From positions 1 through 64,000 of the forward strand of contig NZ_JBNNTI010000012.1 in the NCBI RefSeq assembly GCF_050278625.1: 64,000 bases of DNA, read 5' to 3'. This document shows, one piece after another, positions 52,151 to 61,020 of the stretch (its first letter is position 1; every line of letters starts with the position of its first letter). The stretch is from Viridibacillus sp050278625 (GTDB taxonomy: Bacteria > Bacillota > Bacilli > Bacillales_A > Planococcaceae). Below the pieces are notes generated by a model. That model saw only the letters and a list, made by a program, of their open reading frames with translations. It did no database searches and was not told the DNA's origin. The translations under genes were made by a program, and so were the position numbers.

Positions 52151-52519
52151 ATGTCATTTGTATTCAAATCAATTGCCCATATTCAACTAGCTGCGCCTAA
52201 GAATTCAGAAACTGAAGCAAAAAGATTTTTTGGTGATATTCTAGGATTTCGAGAAATAGAAAAACCAGAACTGTTAAAGAAAAGGGGCGGTGTTTGGTTT
52301 GAATTTGCTCACTGCCAAATCCATATAGGAATTGAAGAACCGTTTGCTCCAGCTAAAAAGGCACATCCCGCTTTTGAAGTAGAAAATATTGAAGCTCTAA
52401 AAACACATTTATCAAAAAACGAAGTTAATTTTATTATTGATAAAGATTTACCAGGCGCAAATAGAATTTATATTAATGACCCATTTGGTAATCGAATAGA
52501 GATATTAGAATGGCTTTGA
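52151..52519 (+). CDS. VOC/glyoxalase-family protein
   Basis: 122 residues with two beta-alpha-beta-beta-beta modules: SIAHIQLAAPKNSETEAKRF with a metal-type His, FEFAHCQIHIGIEE, and RIYINDPFGNRIEILEW with the terminal Glu. These residues fit a metal-dependent VOC enzyme (lyase or dioxygenase type). No partner suggests the substrate. The ribosome site is GGGGGG before the ATG. Confidence 0.82.
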   Translation: MSFVFKSIAHIQLAAPKNSETEAKRFFGDILGFREIEKPELLKKRGGVWFEFAHCQIHIGIEEPFAPAKKAHPAFEVENIEALKTHLSKNEVNFIIDKDLPGANRIYINDPFGNRIEILEWL

Positions 52520-52550
52520 TAGCCATTAATTTCCCATTGCACAAATTCTT

Positions 52551-52578
52551 TTGACATTATTTCGTATTTCGTTATAAT
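52551..52578 (+). promoter_or_regulatory. Consensus sigma-A promoter of the T-box leader
   Basis: TTGACA (52551-52556) and TATAAT (52573-52578), both perfect, 16 bp apart. Confidence 0.75.
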
Positions 52579-52599
52579 AAATATAATTTAACTGAAGAT

Positions 52600-52868
52600 T
52601 TTAAAAGCTATGATAAGAAAGAGTAACATAAGCAGAAGCAAACAGAAAGTAGTCGTATGATGAGAGGCGTGTGTAGAGTTTATGAGAATACGTCTTGGAG
52701 CTGTGTACCGAAATTCAGTAGGCTACACCGGGGTTGCAACCGTCATTACAGTAGCGGTATCGCGAATCGGCGTACCTACAGAGGGTAGTTAGGTAAGTAG
52801 TTATTAATAAAGGTGGTAACACGTGTATAATGTGTCCTTTAGTTTTTTTACTAAAGGGCTTTTTATTT
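52600..52868 (+). ncRNA. T-box leader with terminator, orphaned
   Basis: The 5' part contains AAGAAAGAGTAACATAAGC (stem I base with the AGTA element) and a GATGAGAGGCGTG distal region. The T-box sequence AAAGGTGGTAACACG is at 52809-52823. The terminator CCTTTAG/CTAAAGG with TTTTTATTTT is at 52834-52868. The codon after GAGAA near 52688 reads TAC, which would mean tyrosine, but I could not fold stem I reliably. Downstream the frame MFLVPEGEITDFKGS has ribosome site GGAGAG but dissolves within 25 codons into the antisense end of the DUF2785 gene. Confidence 0.7.
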
Positions 52869-53021
52869 TACTTATAAGGAGAGAAAGAAATGTTTTTAGT
52901 ACCTGAAGGAGAAATTACCGATTTTAAAGGGAGTTCAAACTGGTTTCTTTTTGTTTTTCTTGACATAAAAAGGGGTAATCCCTCAGCCAATTTTCCATGG
53001 TTTTTGGGACAGCCTAATCCT

Positions 53022-53867
53022 TTAACTGATAGAAAACCTGTTCAATTTTGCCTCAGTACCAAGCATGACAGTGTTAAGCTCATTCCCTCGGCTACCTTGT
53101 CCCCTTCTGAAATAGAGACTGCGTAAAAAATTCTTGCTGTTCACGCGAGCGATCACCTGACTGCGACTTCTCGGTAAATTACAGCATTTCGCTAAGCCGC
53201 TAATCCAATCAGCAATTTCTTGATATGGAAGTAACTCTTTGTCAATCATCGTATCCACGATGTTGACCAACCGCTCATCATCCTCATCGCTAAAAATGTG
53301 TCTACCATTATGAAGCATGCCAGAAATAGCGACAAGAACCTCACGCAGCATTGCGACGCTAATTTCCTCGCACTGCACCAGCTCGACAAAAACATCCGCA
53401 CCGTGAGACGCACTGTGAGCCCAGCCTCCTACTGAAAGGTAACCTCGCAGATCCTTCTCCTCTTTATAATAACGGAGCATTGCATGCATTAATTGCTCAA
53501 TTTCCTCTTGATTGAGAAATGGATTCTGTCTATGGCGTTGCACAATCAAAGCGATAGGCAAGGCAGAGAACGTCCTCGTAAAAACTGACTGATCATCCTC
53601 GCTGCCAATATTATAGAACAAATGGTTCTCATCAGTCAGAACAGATAAGAGGCTACGCAACTCCTCTTCACTGAACCTATTCTCTTCCTTAATCCACATA
53701 TAAAACATCGGATAAATCAGATTATCCCGTAATTCTGGCTGAGGATCGCCAATATATTGAAGTAAAAAAGGTAAGAAATCTTTATGTTGCTCACCTTCGC
53801 GTAACTGATACTCATCCTTCTCAATTCTTTGCAAATCCAGCATCAATTTGGTCCTTATATCGCTCAT
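53022..53867 (-). CDS. DUF2785 family protein
   Basis: 281 residues, helical. YIGDPQPELRDNLIYPMFYM and YLSVGGWAHSASHGADVFVE are the family signature segments (GDPxxELRDxLIYxxF and GWAHSxAHGAD). The two histidines suggest a metal or phosphate site but the function is unknown. Base composition is visibly GC-richer than both sides. Its 3' end overlaps the ruined gene behind the T-box leader, so it probably arrived by recombination. Confidence 0.8.
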   Translation of the reverse strand: MSDIRTKLMLDLQRIEKDEYQLREGEQHKDFLPFLLQYIGDPQPELRDNLIYPMFYMWIKEENRFSEEELRSLLSVLTDENHLFYNIGSEDDQSVFTRTFSALPIALIVQRHRQNPFLNQEEIEQLMHAMLRYYKEEKDLRGYLSVGGWAHSASHGADVFVELVQCEEISVAMLREVLVAISGMLHNGRHIFSDEDDERLVNIVDTMIDKELLPYQEIADWISGLAKCCNLPRSRSQVIARVNSKNFLRSLYFRRGQGSRGNELNTVMLGTEAKLNRFSIS

Positions 53868-54046
53868 TTTCCCATCCCTCTCATAATTTTTTCACTTCCC
53901 TCGCCGAGATCATGAGTAGCGGAAATTCTGCTTATTCCTATCTCAGTCCAACACATGCGAGACATTTGATCATGGATTCCATAGTTACAACATGCTTGTA
54001 TTTCCCATATTTTAAATAAGTAATGAATTATAACAAACTAATAAAA

Positions 54047-54084
54047 AGAGTAAGTTTTCAAACAAATTGTTCAAAACTTACTCT
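54047..54084. terminator. Bidirectional terminator
   Basis: Perfect 12-bp arms AGAGTAAGTTTT and AAAACTTACTCT with a 14-nt loop; A-rich before, AT-rich after. Confidence 0.6.
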
Positions 54085-54149
54085 CTATATTAATAAAATC
54101 TATTTTGAACTTTTACAGAAGCCAAGTAGATTATATAAACTACTAGCTC

Positions 54150-54569
54150 TTAGTTATTGGATACAACCAATTTAATTTTTGGAGATCGATAAGCTACAAA
54201 AAACCAGCTAATATTAACGATTATAGCAGCTAAACAAATAGCTACAACGACTAAAATTTCAAGAATCATATTTTGAACAAAACCTAGGAAAATCACAGCC
54301 CCAATTGTAGTTGTAAATATTAGTATGCCGAAGCCACAAAGGATTGCCATTACGAATTTCATCGCATTTATCCCTGCTACGAAGAGAATTACAGGCAATA
54401 GATAGCAGAACAATATCATCACCATGCCTAACCACATACCTACCGTGCCAAATTTATTGGCATTCTGGCCCAAATCAGAGATAGGTGTAAGTGAACTTAC
54501 GACTAGTAAAGCACAAAAAAGGATTGCAGAAATAAGCGTCATTACAATAACGCTTTTTTTATTGACCAT
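54150..54569 (-). CDS. Four-helix small membrane protein (DUF5391-like)
   Basis: 139 residues with four clear membrane segments (about 8-28, 43-65, 69-93, 100-127) and a short hydrophilic loop SLTPISDLGQNANKFGTVGM after the first. Similar proteins in Bacillus are grouped as DUF5391, though I assign this with reservation. GGGGG is 12 bases before the ATG. Function unknown. Confidence 0.6.
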   Translation of the reverse strand: MVNKKSVIVMTLISAILFCALLVVSSLTPISDLGQNANKFGTVGMWLGMVMILFCYLLPVILFVAGINAMKFVMAILCGFGILIFTTTIGAVIFLGFVQNMILEILVVVAICLAAIIVNISWFFVAYRSPKIKLVVSNN

Positions 54570-54604
54570 TAGTATTTCTAACCCCCTTATTTTATAAAAT
54601 ATCT

Positions 54605-55075
54605 TTAATTTATAGGTAGATACATAACATCTTCGTCATCATACACCTCTCTTGTTTGAAGAAAACCAAATTTTTCATATAAATATCGCGCATTACTATT
54701 TTCTTTATGAACTGTTAAACGAATTTCTTTACAAATATCAAATCGATTTTCTATCCACTTAACTATTTCAGCTAATGCTGCTTCACCATAACCTCGTCGT
54801 TGATATTTGTCATCAACAATAAACCCGTTTATCCAATACATATTCGTCGTATTCTCTTCAAAAGCATGCATTATGAAACCTACCATTTGCTCATTGTCAT
54901 AAATGGCGAATGGTATATATTCAACTGAATCACCATCTGGTTTGATATATACTTTAGCTAAAGATACTGCAACTGATGGTACAAAATTCGTCTGTTCATT
55001 TTTAACACTTAACTTCAGTGCTTCTTCCCAATTTTCTCTCGTTACGGGTTTTAATTGTACTTTTATATAAATCAC
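54605..55075 (-). CDS. GNAT N-acetyltransferase (BltD/spermidine-type)
   Basis: About 154 residues. LKPVTRENWEEALKLSVKNE opens a GNAT fold; NGFIVDDKYQRRGYGEAALA is the acetyl-CoA Q/RxxGxG/A loop; NSNARYLYEKFGFLQTREVY closes motif B. It is close in style to B. subtilis BltD and other polyamine acetyltransferases. The start is unusual: GAGGTG is followed 6 bases later by ATA, not ATG, and the only in-frame NTG upstream is the GTG inside the ribosome site itself (55075). Confidence 0.78.
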   Translation of the reverse strand: MIYIKVQLKPVTRENWEEALKLSVKNEQTNFVPSVAVSLAKVYIKPDGDSVEYIPFAIYDNEQMVGFIMHAFEENTTNMYWINGFIVDDKYQRRGYGEAALAEIVKWIENRFDICKEIRLTVHKENSNARYLYEKFGFLQTREVYDDEDVMYLPIN

Positions 55076-55196
55076 CTCTATGTCAATTTAATTAATAAGC
55101 ATTTGCATTTTCACTACTTCTTATATCCATAATACACAAATCGAGTAACAATATTCTATATAAATTCAATAAATTCCCTCTGATTAATTATGTTAT

Positions 55197-55292
55197 AAGA
55201 AAATTGTCCGTAACGAATATCAAAGTTCTATCGAAGAAATTGCTCAAACCATTACGTCAGTTTACTTCGAAGGTTTGTATTTGTAATTATAT
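55197..55292 (+). pseudogene. TetR C-terminal scrap (plus strand)
   Basis: Reads IVRNEYQSSIEEIAQTITSV then YFEGLYL and stop, like the last helix of TetR regulators (EEIAxTITSxYFEGL). It has no start or DNA-binding domain and opposes the other TetR remnant. Confidence 0.35.
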
Positions 55293-55329
55293 TAATGATG
55301 CTATATTTGGTAGTTCGAAAAATAATCCA

Positions 55330-55830
55330 GTCACCCTTTTGCTATAAGCTTATGGTTAGTTCAGCTCTTGCCAGTCCATTTTGCTGTGCATAGGCGACGT
55401 CCTTTGAAATTCGCTGAATGAACTTCATCGAATTGCTTTCCATTTATGTGATATAACCGTTGAAATGCCAATAGCCTGTTCAAAAAATTGCAGCATTTTA
55501 CGCTCAGCCTCTGCCATTTTAAAAAAAGCATTTGCTTGTTTGTTTATGATATGTTTTGCTTCATCTTTTGATTTTGGAAAGAAAGAGGTTTCGGCAATTT
55601 CATAAAATTGCTCCATGATAATCTCCATTAATACAATTAAAAGATCCTCTTTTCCTTTAAAATGAATATAAGCAGTTCCATAATCGATGTTTGCCTTTTT
55701 GATCATTTGAGAAATAACCTCAGCATGAAAACCTTCTTCAAGAAAAATTTCCTTTGCAACTCTAATAGCTTTTGACGTGTCATAATTGAGCGCAAGTGTT
55801 GTTTATCCCCTACTTTACCATTATCCATTC
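55330..55830 (-). pseudogene. TetR-family regulator, frameshifted
   Basis: N-terminal DNGKVGDKQHLRSIMTRQKL, then a shift to VAKEIFLEEGFHAEVISQMI, KKANIDYGTAYIHFKGKEDL (a TetR HTH), and a ligand domain down to HKWKAIR. A further shift gives MKFIQRISKDVAYAQQNGLA. At least two frameshifts disrupt it. It diverges from kynU and may have been its regulator. Confidence 0.65.
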
Positions 55831-55938
55831 CTATTCCTCCCCTTATCCTCTAGCATAAATCCCCCCCCAAAACAAAAAACATTTATTAGAAAAAATCACT
55901 CCGATATTTTAATGTTAATAATTTTCTGAATTGACTTA

Positions 55939-55968
55939 TTGACATTGTGTCATATTCTTTGGTACGAT
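55939..55968 (+). promoter_or_regulatory. kynU promoter with embedded palindrome
   Basis: TTGACA (55939-55944) and TACGAT (55963-55968) are 18 bp apart. TGACATTGTGTCA (55940-55952), a perfect 5-3-5 palindrome, overlaps the -35 and is a likely repressor site. ATTCCTTGGAAT, a second palindrome, overlaps the -10. Confidence 0.5.
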
Positions 55969-56008
55969 TCCTTGGAATATTCAGACAAATTAATTTAGGA
56001 GGATCATT

Positions 56009-57286
56009 ATGGTTTCAAAATACACTTTGGATTACGCAAAACAACTGGATGAGAAAGATATCCTTAAAAGTTTTCGAGACGAGTTTTATTTAAAGCCAGA
56101 TGGCATTTATATGGATGGAAACTCATTGGGACTTCTTTCGAAAAGAGCTGAGCGTACTCTTTTGGAATCTTTAGAGGATTGGAAAAAATACGGGATTGAC
56201 GGATGGACTCAAGGGAATCACCCATGGTTTTACATGGCAGAGAAATTGGCCGTAAAGATGGCACAATTAGTTGGCGCATCTCACGAGGAAGTTATTGTAA
56301 CCGGGTCTACAACTGTAAATCTGCATCAACTTGTAGCTACTTTTTATAAACCGGAAGGAATACGCACAAAAATACTAGCAGATGAACTAACTTTTCCGAC
56401 TGATATTTATACTCTTCAAAGTCAACTGTCTATACATGGATACGACCCGCAAACCAATCTCATTCGTGTGAAAAGTCGCGATGGCCGATTTCTTGATGAA
56501 GATGACATTATCGAAGCAATGACCGATGATATCGCAATGATTATCTTACCAACAGTCCTGTATCGCAGTGGTCAAATTTTAGATATGAAACGCTTAACTG
56601 AAGAAGCACATAAAAGAGAAATCATGATAGGATTTGACGGATGTCATTCTATTGGTGCAATCCCGCATTTATTCAGCGAATGGGGCGTTGACTTTGCGTA
56701 TTGGTGCAATTATAAACATTTAAATGGCGGTCCTGGCGCTGTTGGGGGTTTATATGTAAATAGAAAACATTTTGGAACGATGCCTGGGTTAGCAGGATGG
56801 TTCGGGTCCAGAAAAGATAAACAATTTGATATGGAGCATACATTAACACCAGCTGAATCTGCGGGCGCATATCAAATCGGAACACCTCATGTTTTAAGTT
56901 GTGCACCCTTGATTGGGTCTTTAGATATTTTCATAGAAGCAGGAATCGAAAATATTCGAGAAAAATCTCTTAAAATCAATCAATATTTAATAGATTTAGT
57001 GGAATTAGAGTTGGAAAACATGGGATTTTTCATTGGAACTCCTAGAGAAGACATACGTCGCGGAGGTCATGTGAGCCTTGAGCATAAAGAAGCTGCACGC
57101 ATTTGTAAGGCATTGAAAGAAAACGGTGTCATTCCGGATTTCCGAGCACCAAACATCATCCGTCTTGCTCCAGTTGCACTATACACTTCCTACGCAGAAG
57201 TTTGGAAAGTGGTACAAATACTTAAGAATATCATGTCCGAAAAAAAATATGAAAAGTTCAAGAATGAACGAGAAGTAGTTGCATAA
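56009..57286 (+). CDS. kynU: Kynureninase
   Basis: 425 residues. KPDGIYMDGNSLGLLSKRAE and DGWTQGNHPWFYMAEKLAVK match the N-terminal region; GFDGCHSIGAIPHLFSEWGV and YWCNYKHLNGGPGAVGGLYV carry the PLP aspartate and the Schiff-base lysine. RGGHVSLEH closes the active site. It converts kynurenine to anthranilate and alanine. First of the kyn cluster; ribosome site AGGAGG. Full length and intact. Confidence 0.93.
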   Translation: MVSKYTLDYAKQLDEKDILKSFRDEFYLKPDGIYMDGNSLGLLSKRAERTLLESLEDWKKYGIDGWTQGNHPWFYMAEKLAVKMAQLVGASHEEVIVTGSTTVNLHQLVATFYKPEGIRTKILADELTFPTDIYTLQSQLSIHGYDPQTNLIRVKSRDGRFLDEDDIIEAMTDDIAMIILPTVLYRSGQILDMKRLTEEAHKREIMIGFDGCHSIGAIPHLFSEWGVDFAYWCNYKHLNGGPGAVGGLYVNRKHFGTMPGLAGWFGSRKDKQFDMEHTLTPAESAGAYQIGTPHVLSCAPLIGSLDIFIEAGIENIREKSLKINQYLIDLVELELENMGFFIGTPREDIRRGGHVSLEHKEAARICKALKENGVIPDFRAPNIIRLAPVALYTSYAEVWKVVQILKNIMSEKKYEKFKNEREVVA

Positions 57287-57440
57287 TGTAGTATCCACCA
57301 AAGGACAGTTTACAAGTTTCTGAATCATGCTTTAATTAGGGATTCCTCATCATTGAAGCGGAAGATTCTCTGGATGTGAAGAATAAATAGAGTGAAATGA
57401 TGGAAAGCAATTTATATTTGAAAAGTGAGGGGATCGCAGA

Positions 57441-58295
57441 ATGAAGAGTCAGGATAATAATGAACAAACAATCTCTGGGATAGAGAAAGAAATTCAAACT
57501 GATTTTCAAAAATCGATGTCTTACGGAGATTATCTCCACCTTGATAAAATTTTATCTAGTCAGTGTAGACTTTCAGACCATCACGATGAAATGCTTTTCA
57601 TCATTATCCATCAAGCAAGTGAGTTATGGATGAAGCTCATTTTACATGAGTTGGCAGCTGCTACTGAGTGTATACGCCAAAATAAGCTGGAACCCTCGTT
57701 TAAAATGTTGTCGCGTGTTTCGAGAATTCAACAGCAATTGATTCAGTCATGGAGTGTCCTTTCAACTTTGACACCTTCTGAATACATGGAATTTAGGGAT
57801 AAGCTGGGCCACTCTTCTGGATTCCAATCTTATCAAAATCGTTTGATTGAATTTGCATTAGGAAACAAAAATGTCCATATGCTATCAGTCTATCAACATC
57901 AGAAAGAACTATCTGAGCAAATGCTGCAGGCCCTTCATGAGCCAAGTATTTATGACGCAGCGATTAAAGCCCTTGTAGCACGTGGATTACCTATAGATAA
58001 AGAAGCTATTAGCAGGGATTTTTCACAAAAATATGAACCAAATACTAGTGTCGAAGAAGCATGGCTGACAGTTTATCGCGATGTCGAGCAGTATTGGGAT
58101 TTATATGAATTGGCTGAGAAGTTAGTAGACATTGGCAATCAACAACAATTATGGCGTTTTAATCATGTAAGTACAGTAGAAAGAATTATTGGTCATAAAC
58201 AAGGAACTGGTGGATCATCAGGTGTTACGTATTTAAAAAGAGTACTGGATCAACACTTCTTCCCAGAACTATGGAGTCTAAGAACAAAGCTATAA
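57441..58295 (+). CDS. kynA: Tryptophan 2,3-dioxygenase
   Basis: 284 residues. SYGDYLHLDKILSSQCRLSD, EMLFIIIHQASELWMKLILH and SSGFQSYQNRLIEFALGNKN match TDO; WRFNHVSTVERIIGHKQGTG supplies the proximal heme histidine (HxxxVxRxIGxKxGTGGSxG). It opens the indole ring to N-formylkynurenine. Ribosome site GAGGGG lies 8 bases before the ATG. A 154-bp gap separates it from kynU. Confidence 0.93.
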   Translation: MKSQDNNEQTISGIEKEIQTDFQKSMSYGDYLHLDKILSSQCRLSDHHDEMLFIIIHQASELWMKLILHELAAATECIRQNKLEPSFKMLSRVSRIQQQLIQSWSVLSTLTPSEYMEFRDKLGHSSGFQSYQNRLIEFALGNKNVHMLSVYQHQKELSEQMLQALHEPSIYDAAIKALVARGLPIDKEAISRDFSQKYEPNTSVEEAWLTVYRDVEQYWDLYELAEKLVDIGNQQQLWRFNHVSTVERIIGHKQGTGGSSGVTYLKRVLDQHFFPELWSLRTKL

Positions 58296-58368
58296 GAAGA
58301 AATAAATAGGTTTTTCTTTTAAAAGAACGGCAAAAAAATAATAGCCAAAAGAGATGGAGGTAAGGTGC

Positions 58369-58995
58369 ATGGGTATATGGATTGATATTTCACAACGTCT
58401 TGATGAAAACATTGTAGTATGGCCTGGAGATACACCATTCTCATACAAAGTCAATTGGAGTAAAGTAGAGAGTGGCTCTGTCAATGTAGGTCAAATCAAT
58501 ATGAGTTTACACACTGGTACTCATATTGATGCACCTTTTCATTTTGATAACGATGGAAAAAGAGTAATTGATCTGGATCTCGATTTATATATAGGGAATG
58601 CAACAGTCATCTATTTACCGAACAGAACTAGCATTGGCGTAAATGAATTATCCAACCTAGATCTACAAGGCGTGACGCGACTGTTAATCCGCACAGATGC
58701 ATGGAAGAATCGAAGCGTGTTTCCACAAACCATTCCTCATATCCAACCAGAATTAGCGGCATATCTTTCAGAACTGGGTGTTCGTCTTATTGGCCTTGAT
58801 TTACCTTCAGTAGATCCACTTGATAGTAAAGAATTGTCTGCGCATCATGAACTTGCCGGTTATAAAATTCACATTTTGGAGGGGCTTGTATTAGATGAGA
58901 TTGGACCAGGAAATTATGAGTTGGCAGCCCTCCCACTTCCATTGGTTGAAGCAGATGGAAGTCCGGTACGTGCTGTATTGAAAAAGTTACCCTAA
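58369..58995 (+). CDS. kynB: Kynurenine formamidase (arylformamidase, KynB type)
   Basis: 208 residues. WIDISQRLDENIVVWPGDTP begins the cyclase-like fold; MSLHTGTHIDAPFHF gives the metal-binding HxxTHxDxPxH motif; GLDLPSVDPLDSKELSAHHE completes the site. It hydrolyses N-formylkynurenine between the KynA and KynU steps. The ATG at 58369 has GGAGGT 7 bases upstream. With kynU and kynA it gives a complete tryptophan-to-anthranilate route. Confidence 0.92.
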   Translation: MGIWIDISQRLDENIVVWPGDTPFSYKVNWSKVESGSVNVGQINMSLHTGTHIDAPFHFDNDGKRVIDLDLDLYIGNATVIYLPNRTSIGVNELSNLDLQGVTRLLIRTDAWKNRSVFPQTIPHIQPELAAYLSELGVRLIGLDLPSVDPLDSKELSAHHELAGYKIHILEGLVLDEIGPGNYELAALPLPLVEADGSPVRAVLKKLP

Positions 58996-59349
58996 AAAGA
59001 AATAAGACTTGAAATGTATGTATTGAGTTAAAATCTTTCATAAGAACGAGCCGGGTCACGAAAATGATTTGGCTTGTTTAATTTATTTTGGTCCATTAAA
59101 TACTGACAACTCGAACATTCGTTTAAGTCCATCAGTAAAGGTAAATAGATTACCCTGAATTATTCACGCTTGTTCGAAATTACTCATTTAACCAATTTCC
59201 ATTGTTCTCGACTCATTTTGAGCAGTGTCTCTTTGTTTCAGTTCCTTGAAAGTGGCATTTCGCGATGAAGTATCTTGAAAATAACGATTTTAGGCAGACC
59301 TTTCGCTTGGTTGCGAAATCGTTTTTTGAAAATGGATATAATTGGTGGT
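58996..59349. other. Spacer between kynB and IS1380
   Basis: ACGAGCC...GGCTTGT at 59045-59079 could end the kyn transcript. The sequence from about 59250 (ending CGATTT...AAATCGTTTTTTG, a hairpin at 59285-59327) probably belongs to the 3' flank of the IS1380 element. No gene is visible. Confidence 0.35.
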
Positions 59350-60627
59350 CTATTCGAATTTTAATTGCTGAATTCGGGTGAGTATCTTCCAAAAGAATTC
59401 TTGGTACACAAAACTGGAAGATAACTTGAAGTAAAGGGATCGTCCTGACTTCACTAATTTACTAGCGACTTTCACAAGACGTGTACGAATGGTCTGAATT
59501 TGCATCTGCTTTTGTCTTTTTGGAAAAGAAATGGTGCGTAACCAATTCGTGAAATTATAAGCAAGGAGACTCAGCATCGCCTTAGCCTCGTTTACTTGGA
59601 AAGAATGGCTAGTCATTTTATCTAACCCAAAACCGTTTTTTGCTTCTTTGATATAGTTCTCCATTGTGCCTCTTTTTTGGTATGTACGAACAATAGCCTC
59701 CGGAGTGAAAGCTTCTACTAAATTAGTCACAAAAAATGTATGGGTAAAGAACAGTTCACCCGCCGGACGCTGGGATTGGATCGCTACTTTTCTTGGTTTA
59801 GACCATGATTTTGCTTGATAGATCATTTCCTCAAAATGGTATTCGGTTTTTGTGCTATCAGAAGGCGCAGTGGAAGGCTGGTATTCCTCAGCTAGTCGTT
59901 GTAAAACGGCATTTGATTTTAAACGAATCACGTAATAAACCGATTCCTTTTCACAAATATCATACAAAGCAGGTACCGCAAAACCACTATCTCCACGAAT
60001 ACACGGAGTCGTCTCTGGAAAGTATTCATTGTAATGTTCAATCAACGGTCGGATAAAATCTACGACACCATTCGAAGTATAGACGTTGCCAGGACGAAGC
60101 TGAGCTTTCAGAAAATCACCTGTTACACCATCAAAAGCAACTAATGGATGAAAACCGACTGTTTTATAATGCGTATTGTAGGCAGTTGATTCTTGATTGC
60201 CATAGGTATCTGCATGCGTAGAATCCAAATCGAAGATAATGGCTTTTGATTTTCTATACGTATGTACTTTATCAAGTAGTTCTTGATTGGCCTGTTGTAA
60301 TTGTGCAATAGATTTTGCGTCAAAGCGTTCCCAAAAACGAGATAAACTCGGTTGAGAAGCTAACGCAGGGACACCTACTATTTGCGTGAAAACAGGGTCC
60401 TCTGTCAATCGGTCCGCTGCATCATCTTCTGGATAACCAGCGATTATTTGATAAATCTTTTGACGAAGCAAGTTTTCATTGGCATGAATAAAAAAAGAGC
60501 GTGTGTCATGTAAATGGAGATTCTTTGCCAAAGTTTGAGAAACACCATGCTTCCTGTATCGGAAGAAAGAGCCCCTCCATCATTCGATAATTTAATACGA
60601 CGATTGAAATGTAGGTTCATTTGCGGT
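59350..60627 (-). pseudogene. IS1380-family transposase with N-terminal frameshift
   Basis: The N-terminus MATLPQMNLHFNRRIKLSND then GGALSSDTGSMVF lies in one frame. About 20 bases later the frame moves to SQTLAKNLHLHDTRSFFIHA and stays open for ~390 residues with the DDE core (IIFDLDSTHADTYG, RGDSGFAVPALYD, QKRGTMENYIKEAKNGFGLD). Homologues have about 10 more residues at the join, so a small deletion has put the halves out of frame. The body is otherwise full length. Confidence 0.8.
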
Positions 60628-60975
60628 AAAGTAGCCATTATAAGAATCCTTTCTGAAGTTATTTTGTCGTGATTTAACCTTAGCAGAATAGGATTCTTTT
60701 TTCATTTATTTCATGTATAAATATTTGGTGAAAAAGACGATGAACTTGGCTTTAGAAGCTTATCTAGATAAAACGGTGAATAATTCAGGCTTATAACTCT
60801 AAATGAGTAATTTTTAATACAAATATTACTATATAAAATGCAATGACTGGTACCTTATGCCACTTGAAGCTCATTTTTGATTTGTTCAAGTGGTGTGCCG
60901 TCTGTTGTTGCTACGTAGAATGTATGGCAAAGGTAAAAGGTGTGTCGTGCAAATTTCAAGAAGTTAAACAAAAGA

Positions 60976-61008
60976 GGTGGTGGAATACATCTCCCACCAC
61001 CACATTTC
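60976..61008 (-). terminator. glpT terminator
   Basis: GGTGGTGG and CCACCACC arms with a 10-nt loop, then TCTTTTGTTT on the minus strand. Confidence 0.6.
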
Positions 61009-61020
61009 ACAGAGAACCAA

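Noticed and set aside
52890..53126. Plus-strand frame behind the T-box as a real gene
   Set aside because: Only the first ~20 codons could be original; the rest is antisense to the DUF2785 gene.
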